Shown piece after piece: positions 44,501-56,240 of a stretch of DNA of 64,000 bases; position 1 is the stretch's first letter, and every line of letters starts with the position of its first letter. Source of the stretch: Terfezia claveryi (taxonomy: Eukaryota > Ascomycota > Pezizomycetes > Pezizales > Pezizaceae); NCBI GenBank assembly GCA_015179025.1, contig WHUX01000022.1:124001-188000 (forward strand). The letters run 5' to 3'. The translations under genes and the position numbers were made by a program. The notes below the pieces were generated by a model. That model ran no database searches. It was not told where the DNA came from and was given only the letters and a program-made list of their open reading frames with translations.

Positions 44501-44792
44501 CCACACGACATATACCTCTCTCGAATCAGCCCTTCTCGCAAACATAGTCCTCACTAAAGTGGTAAAGCCGCATATCAACAAGCTCAGAGGCCCAAAGGGC
44601 CAGAAGGTGAAACAGGCATTCCAGGAGCTTGTGGGGGTGGTGTTGCCGGGGTATGTTAATGATGTGAAGGAGGCGTTTGGGAAGCGGTATTTAGAGGCGA
44701 GCGTGAAGGGGCTGGAGAAGGAGGTGTTTTGGGGTGATGACTTGGGGAAGGTGTTGAGTGGGGAGGAGGCGTTTGAGGGCTGGAGGGGCTAG
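41586..44792 (+). CDS. NAA25: N-terminal acetyltransferase B auxiliary subunit (NAA25/Mdm20)
   Basis: Five exons: 41586-41711, 41779-42084, 42160-42244, 42348-42436 and 42501-44792, all phases consistent, 965 residues (family about 800-1,000). NAA25 is the TPR-like scaffold that anchors the NatB catalytic subunit Naa20 to the ribosome for acetylation of Met-Asp/Glu/Asn/Gln N-termini, including actin and tropomyosin. Diagnostic segments: FKQALQLCNRRIKKG at the N-terminus, TYEEALGICREI, QFPKKREYYFWAIMSSLLL, ERKLYGMLAYRMIIKAKDEVP, LWELCGGLLQKAREP and DDWALWENYLNA. The helical repeats continue to the end. The exon 3 donor at 42245 was selected over the GT at 42241 because only it preserves the frame into ERKLYG. 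Tandem with ECM29. Confidence 0.93.
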
Positions 44793-45608
44793 AGAAGGTG
44801 CTTGAGAAGGTGGGGAGAGGGAGGAGGGAAGTGGGGAGGCTGTGAAGAGGTGGGTGTTGATGACGGTGATAGGGGGAGATAGGGTTCGTTTGGCTTGGAT
44901 GAGCTGGATTATATATTTGGCTTTCGTCTCTACGGATATATTGGCAGCATAGGAAGCTGTTTGCTCAGTTTATTGGGCTGTTCACTACCCAATTTATTCT
45001 ACTCTCGAGATACATAGGAGCTATGATTTGCATTGCAATATCATATTGTACATTACAAGTAAAAAATAAACCATGAAAACTCCCCTGACGACTTGGTATT
45101 GCACGTAAGCCCTCTGGCCTCAAACTCCCACTATCTTCCCCACAACACTTGTCACAGGGGTGTAGGTGTGGTTCGAGTTTGTAGGAGGGTGTGAGAGCTA
45201 TAGCGAATTCAAGTACCATCAAGGTAGGTAAATGATGTAAAGTTTAGAATTCTAACCCTATTCTTGTGGTATGTATCTGCATGCACCCCCGATGTCGATT
45301 ATCACGCGGGCACTATGCAATAGTATAATCCAAGAGTTACAGCTGCGGTAGATCCTTTTTCTAGGTGAGGGCGCAAGAAATCCAAAGTGCTGGTACATAC
45401 TGTACATACGGTATAATATACTACAGCGGAGGGTCTTGTGCCAAACAGACTAACATTCGAAGAAGTCAGCCGATCAGCGTGTTTTGATGCACCGGGATTT
45501 TTATATAAGTCTCGTACAGTGGAGTGGTACATTACGAACAAAGAATCAAATTCACTCTGTCCGATACAATATCTAAAAAAAGAAACGGAGGGGGTACAGA
45601 AAAAAGAG
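44793..45608. other. Intergenic, NAA25 / Crinkler copy 3
   Basis: Contains a right-type terminal motif at 45441-45452 and, at 45560-45608, the 3' flank shared by all Crinkler copies. No gene. Confidence 0.5.
45439..45452 (-). repeat. Terminal motif copy (GTGCCAAACAGACTA)
   Basis: One mismatch to the consensus. The extension inward (reverse complement ...GGCACAAGACCCTCCGC) resembles the end at 30802, supporting a real shared terminus longer than the 12-mer. Confidence 0.65.
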
Positions 45609-47525
45609 TTACATATCTATACCCCTTAAAACAAGTTTTTGGTCCGCATGGCCGAGTTGTTTCAATGTGATTATGTTGTAGTTGTCCTCGTATAATGCAT
45701 ATAAGAAGTTAGGCCGGGGGTCCTGAACTGCTTTTGAATGGTGACGAAAGTCGATGACTACCCACTCCTTTAGAGGAATTACAGCATAGGCCCCATCCTC
45801 GATAAACCTTTTGGCATGCTGTTTCATACGGTCCCCTTCCCGCAACAGCTCAATTCCCCAATTCAAATCCCCGTTGACATAGAAGTCCAAATACCCAACA
45901 GAACCGAAAATAGCTCCAACGTCTGCACTGACTGTTGCATGGAGAGGAACAGCGGTTGTTGCTGCCTTATACCATCCCATCTGCCAGGTTCTTTCCAGAA
46001 GCCGGGACGTCTGCCCGAGACCTAGTGATGTTTGTAGCATAGATGGATCCATCCGTTCGATAGTTCTGATTAGAAATTCTTGGAATGATATTGATCGTGA
46101 TCTTAGGGAGCCACCAGGAGCAGTAAACAGCCGATGGATTAAGATCATCCGCATGATGGGAGCACTAAATTGGAATTTATTATCGACCATGGTCAAGATT
46201 CCTGATCGTACGAAGTTATATGTAGCTGGATCGGCGATTAAGTCCACACTAACGCATGACTCGGCATCACAGAGGAGCAGAATTCTTCGCAGAAGCTCGG
46301 TTTCTGTAGGGCTCGGGTTCCAGTTCTGAATCCAATGAAATGCACGAGTTTTAGTTAGGTTTATCTTGAAGTCTGCTGAGGTAAGGTCACGTAACATAGT
46401 CACCGTGGCCGCAGGCCCATCATGACAATTGTGGCGTAGATATCTTAATGTAGTGCGGCAAAGACCTGCATGCCCACCGGTTAAGCTAAAAATCGCATCT
46501 TGAACGGATTGCGATTTTCCACAAATCTTTCCAAAAGCTGGTTAAATTCATCCCTTCTTAGGCGGAGTGCGTCCAGTCCAAGAGTGTAAAGGAAACTGAT
46601 TGGGGTTATTTGTTGGATCATTAATGGGTCATACGAGGCCAGTAGAATGATGCGGAGAGAGGCATTCTTCTTGGTGTCAGACATAAATTCTTTCAAGCTA
46701 CCCCCCAAAAAAGGAGCTGCATTGCCGTAGATTACTTGTGCCTCGTCGATAATGATGCTCAGGCTCATGGAATCTTCACTGGCTAAAATTTCCCTGGCAA
46801 AAATTTCATCCCAGGTGTACCCGATCCGCGTCTGCCAGAAACGTTGGACAGGTTCTTTGTTAAAGAGAGCATCTTCTCCCTGAATACCAGCAAGTGAGAT
46901 ATAATATGCCCTGTGACCCTGTAAAATGAGGCTGTCTCTGATCCATTGTCCAAGTGTGCTTTTGCCTGAATATGGTGGGCTGCGTATCAGAACAAAACGG
47001 TGGTCCGTCATATATTGTTCAATGAACTTCATCCGGTCAGGGGATATTATCACCATACTGTCCGGCCCTTCATCTGAATCGGAAGGATAAGAGAGGGGTT
47101 GCGTAGAAACATAGCGCACTAAATCATGTTAGTAGGGTTGGACGGCTGAGGATAACAATGAAATGATCTTCGATGTACTAAAACACAAGATAGCTATGAT
47201 ACAGTACTAAAACGAAATAAGTCTCACTTACCAGATGGAACATATACCAACAACCAAGTTCCATACTCCTTCAAAGCCGATGCAAGCTCCTCCGTCTCAT
47301 CGAGCTCTTTTGCCTCGTTGTCGTCGTCGTCTTTTTCTTTCTTGGCCTTAATTGTGAGGCAACGAGTAGGATAAGCATCCAATTCAGGTGCTATTCCTTT
47401 TTGATTGCTTTCTTGAGCTGGGCCACATATTTAATCCCTTCCAGTGTCACCAGGTCCCATTCGTTCTCAGTATGGACGTTCTCAGTATGGATGATCTTAA
47501 ACCAAGCTTCACTTGCAGTTGCCAT
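45609..47525 (-). pseudogene. Crinkler-type gene, decayed, with a different header (copy 3)
   Basis: The body (45609-47118) is a close paralogue of the 31.9-kb gene, retaining Walker A, Walker B, GYLDFYV and GIELLREG, but it has a net 34-nt deletion at about 46513 that shifts the frame, a 15-nt tandem duplication (near 46795) and a 6-nt insertion. The header exon (47232-47525) is unrelated in sequence to copy 2: it starts MATASEAWFKIIHTEN, includes WDLVTLEGIKYVAQLKKAI and a DDDD-rich loop, and ends in LLVYVP, a ubiquitin-like pattern. It has its own frameshift at an A5 run (47398-47402), giving TAG at 47391-47393. The 113-nt intron (47119-47231) joins header to body at the same place and phase as in copy 2. 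Two independent frame breaks make it non-functional as read. Confidence 0.85.
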
Positions 47526-48571
47526 GATGGTCTGTTGATTGCTTTGACTGACTGATGGATGAATGGGTAGGAGGAAGAGGAGGAGGATACTCCCTCAGTG
47601 ACTTATAAATGGAGTAGGCTGCTAGAAGGGAGGGGTGGTGAACAGTAGCAGCGAGGTGGAGGAGGAAGGAGGGGGAAGATGGTGTGGGAATATGGGGGAT
47701 GAGTGAGTGGGAGAGAAGGTCGAGAGGTTGCTGGAGACGGGATGTCTAGAATGTAGGTTGACGGGAGGTCTCGGTCTTAGTAAACCTACACTGCCTATTT
47801 TAGTGGGGTCATATCCGGTCTTGGCAGAGTCATGGGGACAACCACATGAGTAATTAGATAATCGACTCTAATCCCACACAGACAGAGTCAACGTACCCTC
47901 TACCTAGCGCCTATTAACGAACAGGGATGGACTAACGAACACCAGCCAAGCGTCTCCAGCCACAATTCATGATATAGCATTAAATTCTCCGATTGGTTCT
48001 TACACATTCTCTGCTACGTGCGGTCCACCCATGCTCGGACCAATTATAGTGACTGGGGTGGTAATGCAGGTGCGGGATGACTCGCATGCTTTTTCGGTCA
48101 CGTGGAGTGACGGCTTGATGGACCACGTGCCGCCAGAGGTTGTGCAATTCCTTTATGACTCAACTCTTACCCTCAACAAACCTACTCACTTCACAACCAC
48201 CAGTACAATCCAATCGCCAACCCTACAAGAAGCCAACCATATGTATTCATTTCCCTCATAAGCCATTCATCATATCGTACGTATCATAGCGCCATCATTA
48301 GTAATTTTCCCCCCAAATCCACCGCGTCCACCGCCGCGCAAAGCAAAAAAAAACCCAGCAAACCAAGCAATAAGCTGATTTTTAATAAAAAATCGTGAAA
48401 AAGTAAAGCCAGAGACTAATTATAAGCAAGAATAATACTCCACACCATCCACTAACTCCACCAGAATGTGCTACATACAGATACACCGTGCCCTGCATCC
48501 CAGGACCCCATCCCATCCCCATTGGACTGGCATCTAAAAATTCTTCGAAAGCCAACATCACATCTTCTAAT
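47526..48571. other. Intergenic
   Basis: A G/A-rich tract lies at about 47560-47720. No gene seen. The right part is the 3' flank of the RING gene. Confidence 0.45.
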
Positions 48572-51500
48572 TTAAGGATCTCCCAGCGTAGAACCAGGAC
48601 CCGGATCTGCGCCCCCCCTAATCACAAAAATCGGCCCACCCGCCCCTCCAGTCCCAATCCCCACGCCAAGCCTTGGTCTGGTAGTAGTGGTGGAAGTAGA
48701 AGACCCAGCTGCCGCCGCCATCGTCGCCCCAGAAGCAGGGCCAATCGCACTCGGTCCACTCGAACTCCTTGTTGGTGTATCAAACCCGAAACTTTGAGTT
48801 ATGGACAACGAGCTCATGCTACTATCCCCAACCATAAGCGGCGAACTAGCCGACCCCGATCCTGACCCTGAAGCGACCGGATCCCTCCTTGGCGTGAACG
48901 GTGTGACCGGGGACGAGGGCAGCGAAGAGGACAATGGTGAGGAAACTGGGGATTCTGCAAAGCCAATTTTCAAATTCCCAACTGCTCCTGCTTCCTCACC
49001 AGGTGCCGCAGATGAAGAAGAGTTACCTGTAGCTGTTGCTGTTGCTGCTGCACCAGATCCAGATCCAGACCCCGAAGCAAGACTGACATCCCTCCGCCCC
49101 GTCAACCTCCTCAGAATCTGCGCCGACTCATCTCCCGCACTCAAGGTCCTCCAATGCGATGACGCATTCGGTCTCGTAGGCACACTCCCTGACCCCTCTG
49201 CATTCAAACCCAACGCAGCATGTCTTCTAACCTCCTCCATTCTTCTAACCTCTTCCATCCTCCTCATAATCATACTCGCCCCCATTCTTGAAATCTCCTC
49301 ATGCGTATATCTCTGCAGACGAGGCGGCGGCGGACGCGGCCCAGACCCAGCCATAGCTTCTTCGACCAAACTCGTTCCAGAAGGCCCCACACCATTCCCA
49401 CTAGAATTATTGCCATTCCCAGTACGGTGAGGGTTCAGAGGACTTGCAACTCCGACTTGAGATCCGGATGCACCATTAGGGCTCGTTGGGGTAGGAGTCG
49501 TGGCCCTCATTGCATTCCTGCTCGCTGAAGACCTTAAATTCCGCCGAGACCCTGCTTCTCGTAGTCCAGCACGGGAGCCACGATGGCCTATAGTTCGGTT
49601 TTGTGAGGCGAGCATTCCAGGAGGGGGGACAGTCGTCGGGGCACGTTGGTGGTCTCGGTGATGGTGTAAAAGACGTGGAGGACGCTGTTGCTGTTGCGTG
49701 GGAGAAGCTACAGCTGCTGGAGAGGGAGGTACAGGGGGATTACTTTGGTTTTGGTGGACATCAGCCGCTATAGGATTATTTGGGACAGTGATATTTTGAT
49801 TTCGATCCGGTCTGGGTACCGATGTTCGAGGTGGGGGTGGCGTGACCACCGGAGTCGCAGTCGAGCGAGCCCGCTGGCTTTGGCTCTGAGCTTCATTCTC
49901 TGGTGCAGCTCTTGATTGATCTCCACTCCGCACGACTTGCGGATCAGAGACCAAGCCAGCAATTTCCGACATTGTATTCGAAGGGAAAGGTGATGAGCTA
50001 CTATATTGACTAACACTCCCCGCTCCTGCCACTGGGCGATTTATAGGAACAGGAGTCGTGCCACCAGAGGCTCTGCCACCCGAAATCGATCCTGCAACCC
50101 CGCCAACGATAGTGTTCAAAGGTTCTACACTATTTTCCCTGTCCCTGCTCGTACTTTCATAAGCCCTCACCGGTCCCCCACTCCCACTATTAACCCCATT
50201 CCCCGTTACATTCGGATTATTAGTCACCGGAGTGATACTCCTCGCCGGTGAACTTGACAACCTTGCCAAATGGTCAAACTGATTTTCCCTCCTCTGCTGT
50301 ACATGTCTCCTTAATATCTGGCTAATGCCCGGAATGACTTCCCTCCTGCGATCGAACGGGTTGTTTGTCTGCCTCGCCCTGTGGTGGCTATCGTTAACAA
50401 TGTCACTCCTATTGTTACTCGCTTGACTCCCGCTTTGGCGATTATTGCGGAGAACATGAGTGCTGCTGGATTCATGATGGGACCCACTATGATTTCTCCA
50501 CGATCCTCCCACAGGCCCCCCATTCGGCCGCGCTCGTCTTGTAACAGGCTCATCGTCGTCATCGTCTGTATCAGTATTAGTAATATCAGATGGGCTTTCG
50601 ACAGATCTCCTCGTTCTTCTAGCCATCGAGCTCGAAGTTGGTGTGCTGTCTCGTCTTCTGCGATTCCCTGCCAACGAAGACGATGCGCCATTACCCGCGA
50701 CCACCCCACTTCCATTCGCCATATCCGCATCTTGTTGGTCATCCCCGACCTCATTGTCGGTGTCGGCAAACGTAACCCCTCTATTCAGCGTGCGTCCCCC
50801 GGGAGGGCTTGAAAGTGGCGAGAAACCACTCCCTACCACCGAAGAATCATCACCTTGCATATCGCCTATATGATCATGATCCTCATTTTGGGAATCATGG
50901 TCGAGTTCGGTGTAGCCTAGCAGGCTGTCTTCTTCATCATCGAGTCCCTCATTGTCGTCATCTTCATCACTTGACAGCGCAATAGGCCCGCGTCTTGGGT
51001 TATATGTCCTCCCGGTAAAGTAGATCTGAGCTCCACGTGGGCTAGCATCGGATAGACTGGATAGATCGTCATCATCCTCGTCAATAATGGCATGCCTTTG
51101 GTTGGGGTTACGCGCAGGTGGTGGTGATGAGAAATCACTAGTGGTCGTGGCTACTGTAGTATTTGTATCCACGGTGGAATTGCTTCTCCCTCGTGTATGC
51201 CTCGCATTGCCTCTCTGCGGGGTCTCCTCATCATCGACAACGAACCCACTCAAACTGTCATCCTCATCATCTTCTTCCTCACTATTGTGTCCATCTGAAT
51301 CCGACGCGTCGTTACCTGCTTCCAGAATCGTTCGTCGAATACGGTCTCGCCAATCCCCAGACTCTTCAGGTGATTGAGCTATAGGCCGTCTCCCTCCATT
51401 GTTTGCTGATATTTGTACCCGAAACGCAAATTCTCGTTGCATGTTGCGGTCCTGGGGCCGTCGTATATGCTCCCTACCTGTATCTTCGTTATCTTCGTCA

Positions 51501-52595
51501 TTCTCATCATCACGAACCATGGCTGGGACCCCATCTATGCCGTCGGCCCGAGCTGCCCTAGCATCACCGTCGTTGATACCGATTGGGTTATTTCGCCGCC
51601 TGTCGAGTTCGTCCACGTATGATCCAAAGGGGAAGTCCACTATTTCCCTTCCGTTGTGGCCGCCGTCGCTAGAGCTATCATCACTGTCGTCATCGTCAAA
51701 TCCGTCGTCATCGTCATCATCATCGTCATCGTCATCATCATCGTCATCGTCATCATCCAAGTCGCTCAAGTCGTCATCGGCATCTTGATCTCGGACTTGC
51801 TGCCCGCAGTTTTCACATACACCATCAATAACCTCCCATACACAGTCAGGGCACCGTAGGATATCGTCGTTTTCATCCCGCACTCCGTATTTGAAAACCC
51901 TAGGCTTGGCTGTAAAAAGACCTTGAAATAGTCCCCCTCGTCCGATAGCACTTTTATCTCGATCTACTGCAGCCATAGCCTCTGCTTGGAGTTTCCGTAA
52001 TTCTGCCCCTTGATCGTGCGGGGACGAGAGCTCAGCACGGATGACGAAGGTATCAATCATATCCCGGACCTGAACAGTGGAAACCAGTCAGTCAATCACT
52101 TCTGTGCGTTTATAGAGCTCTTCGCATACTAAATAAGCACTTGCTGGCTGTCTATCCACAACAGCACGGCATTCCGGGCACGTCTTTTTGTGGTGAAACC
52201 AGTCTAGAAGACACTGAATTGGAAATTGTCAGCCTGTATTGTTCCGGCCTCACGGTAAAACTCAATTCACTTACTGTGTAGCAAAATACATGTCCACATT
52301 GTAGGGAATATGGCTCAAAAAGCAAATCCTGACAAATGACACAAGTCACACATTTCTTCAGTTTGGCCAAATCGGACCTCAAATCCTCAATCTCCTATCC
52401 AATTTCAGACTATCAGTGGCAAGCTCGGGTATAGTATCATATAGCCACCACCGGCAGCCATCCGAGACAAGCACTCACATCCTTCAAAAGCTCCACCTCA
52501 TCCTTCTCCTTTTTGACGACAACTTGAGTATCATTTGTGTCTTTCTTAATATCCTCCGAGGATCTTGCCCTCGGTTTCGCATCCATAACAGCCAT
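48572..52595 (-). CDS. Large RING-finger protein, probable E3 ubiquitin ligase
   Basis: Four exons: 52479-52595, 52275-52394, 52130-52213 and 48572-52069; 1272 residues. A short N-terminal helix (VVVKKEKDEVELLKDEIEDL) leads into a C3HC4 RING: C57, C60, C72, H74, C77, C80, C91, C94 (CVIC ... CGHVFC ... C ... CPEC), split by introns. A second Cys motif follows (CPDCVWEVIDGVCENCG, C180-C195), a zinc-ribbon-like feature seen after the RING in related fungal proteins. After it comes an uninterrupted run of about 18 Asp and then ~1,000 residues of low-complexity Ser/Asn/Gly/Arg/Pro sequence. RING plus conserved spacing implies E2-dependent ubiquitin transfer; layout recalls Psh1-like ligases, but substrate and orthology are not established. 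The poly-Asp is coded by GAT/GAC repeats and is expected to vary in length. Confidence 0.85.
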
Positions 52596-54016
52596 CGGAG
52601 TACCTACCTGGTCGTACTTCCGAACCTGTATACAAGGCCTTCGCTTGCCTTCTTGCCTGCCGACCGTTCAAACAAACTACTGCTCCAAAGTATGTGCGTT
52701 TGCCCTAGTAAATTCCTATTCAATGATGTCCAGGCACATACGGCAGTCTGTTTGTCCTCAACTGCAACTGTGAGCTACTCGCTGGTTCGATTGAAATTTG
52801 TTTGTGTGATGATGAGCACGACAAGGGCTTGCCAAGGTGTTCCCGTAGCCAAACGGTAGCCAAACAGTAGCCAGACGCTAGGCCACCTAACTCTATCGGT
52901 GTTTGCAGTGTATGATGTGGTGGGTGCTTGTGCTTCTGAGTGTTGTCCGTTGCTTTGACGAAGAGTCGGGAAATAACTTCAGAACCAAGAGCCCCAAGTC
53001 CAGTATCGGCTTCTAGCAATGCAGAAGCTGTAAGATATACAGGATGGACCGTAGATGTTCAGATGGTAGGCTGTTGTGAAGTTGTGGTTGTTTGACGTGC
53101 AAGAGTGCAGATCCAAGGTTGCTATAATTGCATTGCGGCGATGTTTGTATCCCAGCTGTTATGTAACCATGGGTAGATGTTGGTACTAAGTAATCTTGAT
53201 ACAAGTAAAAGTACAACAGATGAATCTATTTAGACTCTGAATTCTAACATTAGCCTTTCTACAATAATAACTCGATGTCTACGAGGAGCGAACAAAGAAT
53301 CCCCTGAACAGGCCATATTGTACATATTATGCCTGTGAATATTCCTATTGTGCATTCTGTACGGTACTCCATATGCCTCCTCTTCTTGTAAATCTTGGCT
53401 CTTGGCAGCTTGCAGATCGATAAGATATTCAGACTACCCACAATTAATAATAGCCAGTGTACAAGGTTAAAACTCCAAGAAAATGCTGCTTGACTCTGGT
53501 CAACCCAGGCCAACTGCTTCTAACAAAATTCAGGAACTTGTGGCTCCCCTAGTCCAAGAATCTAGTAAGTTAGACTTTTGGCATGAGACTAACTTTTACA
53601 TGATGCACCACTAGGAGTACCAGTCAAGTATAGGTATGTATATTTATGGCATTTGCAGCAATAAGAAGGAGAAGCATGAACGCAGACCCCCAATGAGCGT
53701 TGAAGTCCCACTATAAGTAGGGTGGTGCTGGTGTTTTCCATCCACTTAAGTATATGGCTTGATTTATACCCACATATACCTTGACCTTCCCTAGGGGTAT
53801 TCATTATGAGTAGCCGTTGAAAGCAATTTATTTAAGCTGATTCGGCCGCTCGGAGAATATGTCACTGTCGCAAGATAAAGGAGCCAAAATGAAGAAGGAA
53901 CATATCAACTCACCTTAATAATGCGTAATGCGTTCTTTCTGAGATGTCTCGGAACAATGCGAATACATGCTGTTGTTCGTGATCTGGGCAAAGCCTACTG
54001 GTACCTAGCACCTACC

Positions 54017-54030
54017 TAGTCTGGTTGGCA
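54017..54030 (+). repeat. Terminal motif copy TAGTCTGGTTGGCA
   Basis: Followed by TAATCCCACC, matching the extended terminus at 30802 (read on the minus strand). Confidence 0.7.
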
Positions 54031-54127
54031 TAATCCCACCGAGTGCTGGGCTGAAACATTCCTGGACAAGCAATGAAAGAAGCCTTGCTGGAAAAAAGTA
54101 CTAAAGTACCGGTACACGTTCCCAACA

Positions 54128-54192
54128 CCACCCATCAGAACCATCCATCAAAACCGCCCATCAAAACCACCCATCAAAACCACCCATCAAAA
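54128..54192. repeat. 13-bp tandem repeat, five units
   Basis: Units of CCACCCATCAAAA with single-base variants (CAGAA, CCATCC, CCGCCC). Confidence 0.95.
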
Positions 54193-55431
54193 GAAAGCTC
54201 CGCATTCGGTAAAAGGAAGCTTTTGATTGGCTGGTTTACCCCAGAGCCAGTCGTAATTTTGCACTACGAATTGCGGGGTTATTCGATACCTTCGAATCAT
54301 GTCCAGGTGTTTGTTGGGGTATTTGCATGCAGGATTTCGGATATGGAATTCAGCTCCGCCTGAAAAAAAAAGGCCAAGTATATAAGTACAGTAATATTGG
54401 CAACGGCCAGAAATTAATTCCAAATTCCTGGCATTAATTTGAACTTCAGATATGGCCTCCGGCCTGCTGACCAACGATGGGTTGCAATTTAAACAACAGG
54501 CCTATCAGTGTGCCTTAGGCTTATTGATTGACCACTGGTCGCTGGTCTCACGGCATCTTTTAGCTGTCACTGGCGACCATTTTACTAGTCTCGTACCCAG
54601 ACCCTTCGCATACGGACTTCGAACTGAGGCGTTCACGGAAACCGAAGCCAGAGTAGCTTTTCCACTTCGGTACAGTTCGTGATTTGAACGTAAGCAGAGG
54701 GCTTTCAGGATGGGCTATCAGAACTAACGGAATGGTCTTGTATCGAACGAACTGGGATGGTCAGTCTCTCGTAGACCCAAACTCAGGGTCGTGTGAGTTC
54801 GATATGAGGACGAATCGGCCTTCCCCAGTAGTCTCGGCTTTCGGTGCGTTTTGGGAGTTGCAGCTGACGTCAATTGCCGTGTGCAACGTCTCGATCGGCA
54901 TGTATATTTGCGCTTCAGGCTTAGGCGATTGCGAGGCAGAGGCATTAGTTCAGTTCTCGTGCGCTGAGACAAGTTTGGCCGATGCAGCGAGATTTTTGAC
55001 GGGTACAGTATTTTATTTACCAGCCCGCAGCTGGGGAGACAGGATGTGGACTTATGCTGATGATGAGAAACAGTTGCTAATAATCTCTCTGGTTATGCCG
55101 GTAAAGATACAAGCCGATCTTCTGACTGCCTTTGCTTTTGCTTGATCATGCTTGCCCTTCAAGCTTGAGTCAGCCGATCTCAAAGTCCTGCACCTTGTGG
55201 GGAGGGTACGGTATGGGCTCACCCCTGCCAATAAACGGATTAACCCTTTGGCCCCAACCGTTAACGTCCACGCAAACTAACGTCCACTTATGCTTCCGTG
55301 CTGGTAAGTAATTATCCGCCCTTCTTGGCTATGGTCTATGGCTTTTGGTGGACTCATGCATCGGAATTCAGTTAGCACATGTGGGCCGGCTATCGAGAAG
55401 ACGTAGGTACATACATACCTTGTCAAAGTGA

Positions 55432-55473
55432 TACGGAGTAATTTTAGGTATATGCTTGCATTATTACTCCGTA
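55432..55473. repeat. 11-bp perfect inverted repeat, 20-nt spacer
   Basis: TACGGAGTAAT (55432-55442) and ATTACTCCGTA (55463-55473). Can form a hairpin; shares its core with the pair at 14885-14995, suggesting MITE termini. Confidence 0.85.
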
Positions 55474-55601
55474 CAGGTGACGTCTTGGGAGATACTCGCC
55501 ACTCGTCTTGCTAGGGTATATCTAGGAACTGCAGCTCGTGTTGGACAAAGCACAGGTGAGTTTCTTAGCCATAACTGGCACGTCAGGACGACTCTTGTTG
55601 G

Positions 55602-55614
55602 TAGTCTGGTTGGC
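55602..55614 (+). repeat. Terminal motif copy TAGTCTGGTTGGC
   Basis: Exact 13-nt match to the family; extension (TGTTGG) differs. Confidence 0.6.
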
Positions 55615-56240
55615 TGTTGGTAGCTCACGCCATAGGGGTTTATTTTTGCCAGGAACTTTGTTCGTTGTAGGTGACTTTCTTTGCTCGCAAATCTTCCTAT
55701 TTTGTACGCTTGGAAAGCTAAGCAGTGGCGCAGGAGTCTCAATCAGATGCAGGAGAACAAGCCGCTCCCAGTCTGCGCGGATCGGCAACCAACTTCATCC
55801 AAACCGTCAATTGTCGCGTGGTAAAGAGATCCCTCAGGGAGTCGGGCTGCATGCGTTATTTGCCAGCCTCTTTGGTACTAGTCCCCAAATCAGAAGCTGG
55901 ACATCTCCGCCGGTTGCCCCCCCCGTCATCTTCACCCACCCGTCTCCCTAGTCGGGTTGCACCTACTGATAAGCAATGGAACACCCCCCCTCCCTCCTGT
56001 CAACTGGCCCCGGCTATTCCCCTTAACACTACATAAGATAGAAGTTCATCCTCGAGGTCCACTTTTCCTCTGGATTCCCGTGGTTGTCAGTAGAGCATCT
56101 TCTCTCTTCCTGAAGCGTCAAGTGGCCTGCCTGGTGTTTCAGACTTTCTTCCCTCCCAATTGTTGCACTGGTACGTGCTTCGTTCTCTTACGGATTTCAC
56201 CACCGCCTGCCGGAGTACTGCGCCTTGAACACTACCTCTA

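Larger units (their letters stand above)
52596..56240. other. Intergenic, 3.6 kb
   Basis: Contains a GTAGCCAAAC triplet near 52845-52875, a 13-bp tandem repeat (54128-54192), two terminal motif copies (54017, 55602), an 11-bp inverted repeat (55432-55473) and a pyrimidine-rich leader before the permease. Two plus frames at 54452-54682 and 54684-55145 have no recognised domain. One GATAAG site lies at 55968-55973, a possible GATA-factor site for nitrogen control of the permease. Confidence 0.4.

Noticed and set aside
54452..55145. Two consecutive plus frames (76 and 153 codons)
   Set aside because: No recognisable domain, no consistent splice joining the two, composition near background.
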